Shown: positions 5,023 to 6,190 of the stretch, piece after piece | Position numbering within the stretch: position 1 is the first letter of the stretch | Layout of the letters: every line of letters begins with the position of its first letter | From: an uncultured Collinsella sp. | GTDB lineage: Bacteria; Actinomycetota; Coriobacteriia; Coriobacteriales; Coriobacteriaceae | Reading direction: 5' to 3' | Assembly (NCBI GenBank): GCA_958421655.1 | Contig: CATZMG010000090.1 | Coordinates: 1-6,190, forward strand | DNA: 6,190 nt | Position numbers and translations under genes: made by a program | Notes under the pieces: generated by a model | Databases searched by the model: none | The model's input: only the letters and a program-made list of their open reading frames with translations | What the model was told of the DNA's origin: nothing

Positions 5023-6190
5023 TTACTTAAGCTCGGGCCAGTAACCCTTGTTGGCCTCGATCATGTCGTCGAGAACCTCCTTGGCGACCTTCATCGACGG
5101 CACGGTCTTGTTCAGCGTAAAGGCCTTGAGCGCCTTCTCGTACGAACCCTCAATCGTAGCCTCGACCACGAGCTTCTCGGAGTTCAGCTGCTGCATCATG
5201 AGGCCCTGCTGGAACAGAGGAATGTTGTCGCGGCTGATGACCTCGGGGCCGTTCTTGCCAATGTAGGCAGGCAGCTCGACCATAGCGTCGTAGGGCATGT
5301 TGGGGATAGCGCCCTTGTTCTCGCAAATGACCAGGAAGCGCTGCTTGGTGTCGTTCTTCAGAGCGATAGCCAGATCGGCAATCCAGTCGCCGTGGCTGCC
5401 CGCATAGAACGTGCTCTCGTCGATCTCGCCGGTCTTCTCGTAGTGGTCGATGCCGTCGAAGAGGTTCTTCTCGCGCGTCTCCTCAACCTCGTTAGCACGG
5501 GTGCGCTCGGGGTTGGAGTGCTCGACGAACTCCTTCTGCTGCAGGTAGTAGTTCAGATACGTGTTGGGCAGGTACTCCGGGAAGCACTCCATGATCTCGT
5601 ACTCGCCCTTCCAGACGTAGTACCAGCTGCCCTTGGTGTGGCGGTTCTGCTCGGGATGCTCGTCGGTGGCCTCCTCGGGCTTCTTTGCCATGAGCGAGCT
5701 CATGCCCTTGAGGTACGAATCGGGCAGCAGAATCTCATGCTCCTTGATGTACTCGCGCAGCTGCGGGAGCACCTCCTCGCCCTTGTGGCGGATCGAGGTG
5801 AACCAACCAAAGTGGTTGAGGCCAAAGTAATCGTACTCGACATCCTTCTTGTCGATATCGAGCGCGGCGCAAACCACGTCGATGATCGCGATCGGCATGT
5901 CGCAGATGTTGATGATGCGAGCGTTGGGACGCAGCACACGGCAGCCCTCGGACACGATAGCGGCAGGGTTGGAGTAGTTGAGAATCCAGTAGTCCTTCTT
6001 GGCGTACTTCTCAACGTCATCGATCAGCTCGACCATGGGGAAGATGGTGCGCATGCCGTAGGCAAGGCCGCCGCAACCGCAAGTCTCCTGACCCACGCAG
6101 CCGTGACGCAGCGGAATCTTCTCGTCCTGCTCGCGCATGGCGTAGCCGCCCACGCGCATCTGGGCAAACACGAAGCTCGCGTCGGTAAAA
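5023..6190 (-). CDS. 6-phospho-alpha-glucosidase, glycoside hydrolase family 4 (N-terminus missing)
   Basis: Hydrolyses alpha-linked 6-phosphoglucosides, such as maltose-6-phosphate formed by a PTS, in the cytoplasm; the family uses NAD+ and Mn2+ in a redox-assisted mechanism. The visible 388 residues begin FTDASFVFAQMRVGGYAMRE and align, from memory, with Bacillus subtilis GlvA from about residue 77 on. The missing part is therefore the first 75-80 residues with the NAD-binding GGGST motif. Active-site features present: NYSNPAAI; CDMP (codons 5904-5893), whose Cys binds the metal and whose Asp is the general acid; the metal-binding His of GLNHFGW (codon 5814-5812); and the catalytic Tyr of LPNTY (codon 5559-5557). 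CDMP is the signature of the phospho-alpha-glucosidase branch, as opposed to the phospho-beta-glucosidase or alpha-galactosidase branches. The frame ends normally with PELK and TAA, as in GlvA-like proteins, and a terminator hairpin follows. Symbols malH, aglB and glvA are all used for such enzymes, so none is assigned. Confidence 0.93.
   Translation of the reverse strand, partial: FTDASFVFAQMRVGGYAMREQDEKIPLRHGCVGQETCGCGGLAYGMRTIFPMVELIDDVEKYAKKDYWILNYSNPAAIVSEGCRVLRPNARIINICDMPIAIIDVVCAALDIDKKDVEYDYFGLNHFGWFTSIRHKGEEVLPQLREYIKEHEILLPDSYLKGMSSLMAKKPEEATDEHPEQNRHTKGSWYYVWKGEYEIMECFPEYLPNTYLNYYLQQKEFVEHSNPERTRANEVEETREKNLFDGIDHYEKTGEIDESTFYAGSHGDWIADLAIALKNDTKQRFLVICENKGAIPNMPYDAMVELPAYIGKNGPEVISRDNIPLFQQGLMMQQLNSEKLVVEATIEGSYEKALKAFTLNKTVPSMKVAKEVLDDMIEANKGYWPELK

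Overview
The window looks like chromosome of a high-GC, anaerobic, sugar-fermenting actinobacterium of the Collinsella/Coriobacteriia type. This is inferred from the strongly G+C-rich codon use, the [FeFe] hydrogenase with a GltD-like partner, and the 6-phospho-alpha-glucosidase; no rRNA or other taxonomic marker is present. All genes lie on the minus strand, so the order of transcription is right to left.

Layout from right to left: (1) 6190-5023, a family GH4 6-phospho-alpha-glucosidase whose N-terminal NAD-binding part is cut off by the window edge. (2) 5022-4767, an intergenic region with relatively AT-rich stretches. It holds a 16-bp-stem hairpin that probably ends the GH4 transcript, then several inverted repeats that form the likely control region of the next operon. 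(3) 4766-2934, a flavoprotein that joins the C-terminal [4Fe-4S] domain of NuoF to a complete GltD/NfnB-like NAD(P)H:FAD oxidoreductase. (4) 2940-1129, a modular group A [FeFe] hydrogenase with an intact H-cluster and four accessory Fe-S sites. (5) 1126-71, a lipoprotein substrate-binding protein of the NitT/TauT (NMT1/THI5-like) ABC type. (6) 67-1, the first 22 codons of a further gene, probably another transporter component.

Genes 3 to 6 are packed with a 7-nt overlap, a 2-nt gap and a 3-nt gap, so they read as one operon. The hydrogenase and flavoprotein probably form a soluble NAD(P)H-linked hydrogenase. Electrons would pass from NAD(P)H to FAD, through the two [4Fe-4S] clusters of the GltD-like part and the NuoF-type cluster, to the HydA relay and the H-cluster (or the reverse). 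The usual HydB (complete NuoF with FMN) and HydC (NuoE) genes are absent here. The most unusual point is the tight linkage of this enzyme to an ABC uptake system of unknown substrate. No CRISPR array, tRNA, rRNA, insertion sequence or prophage feature was seen.
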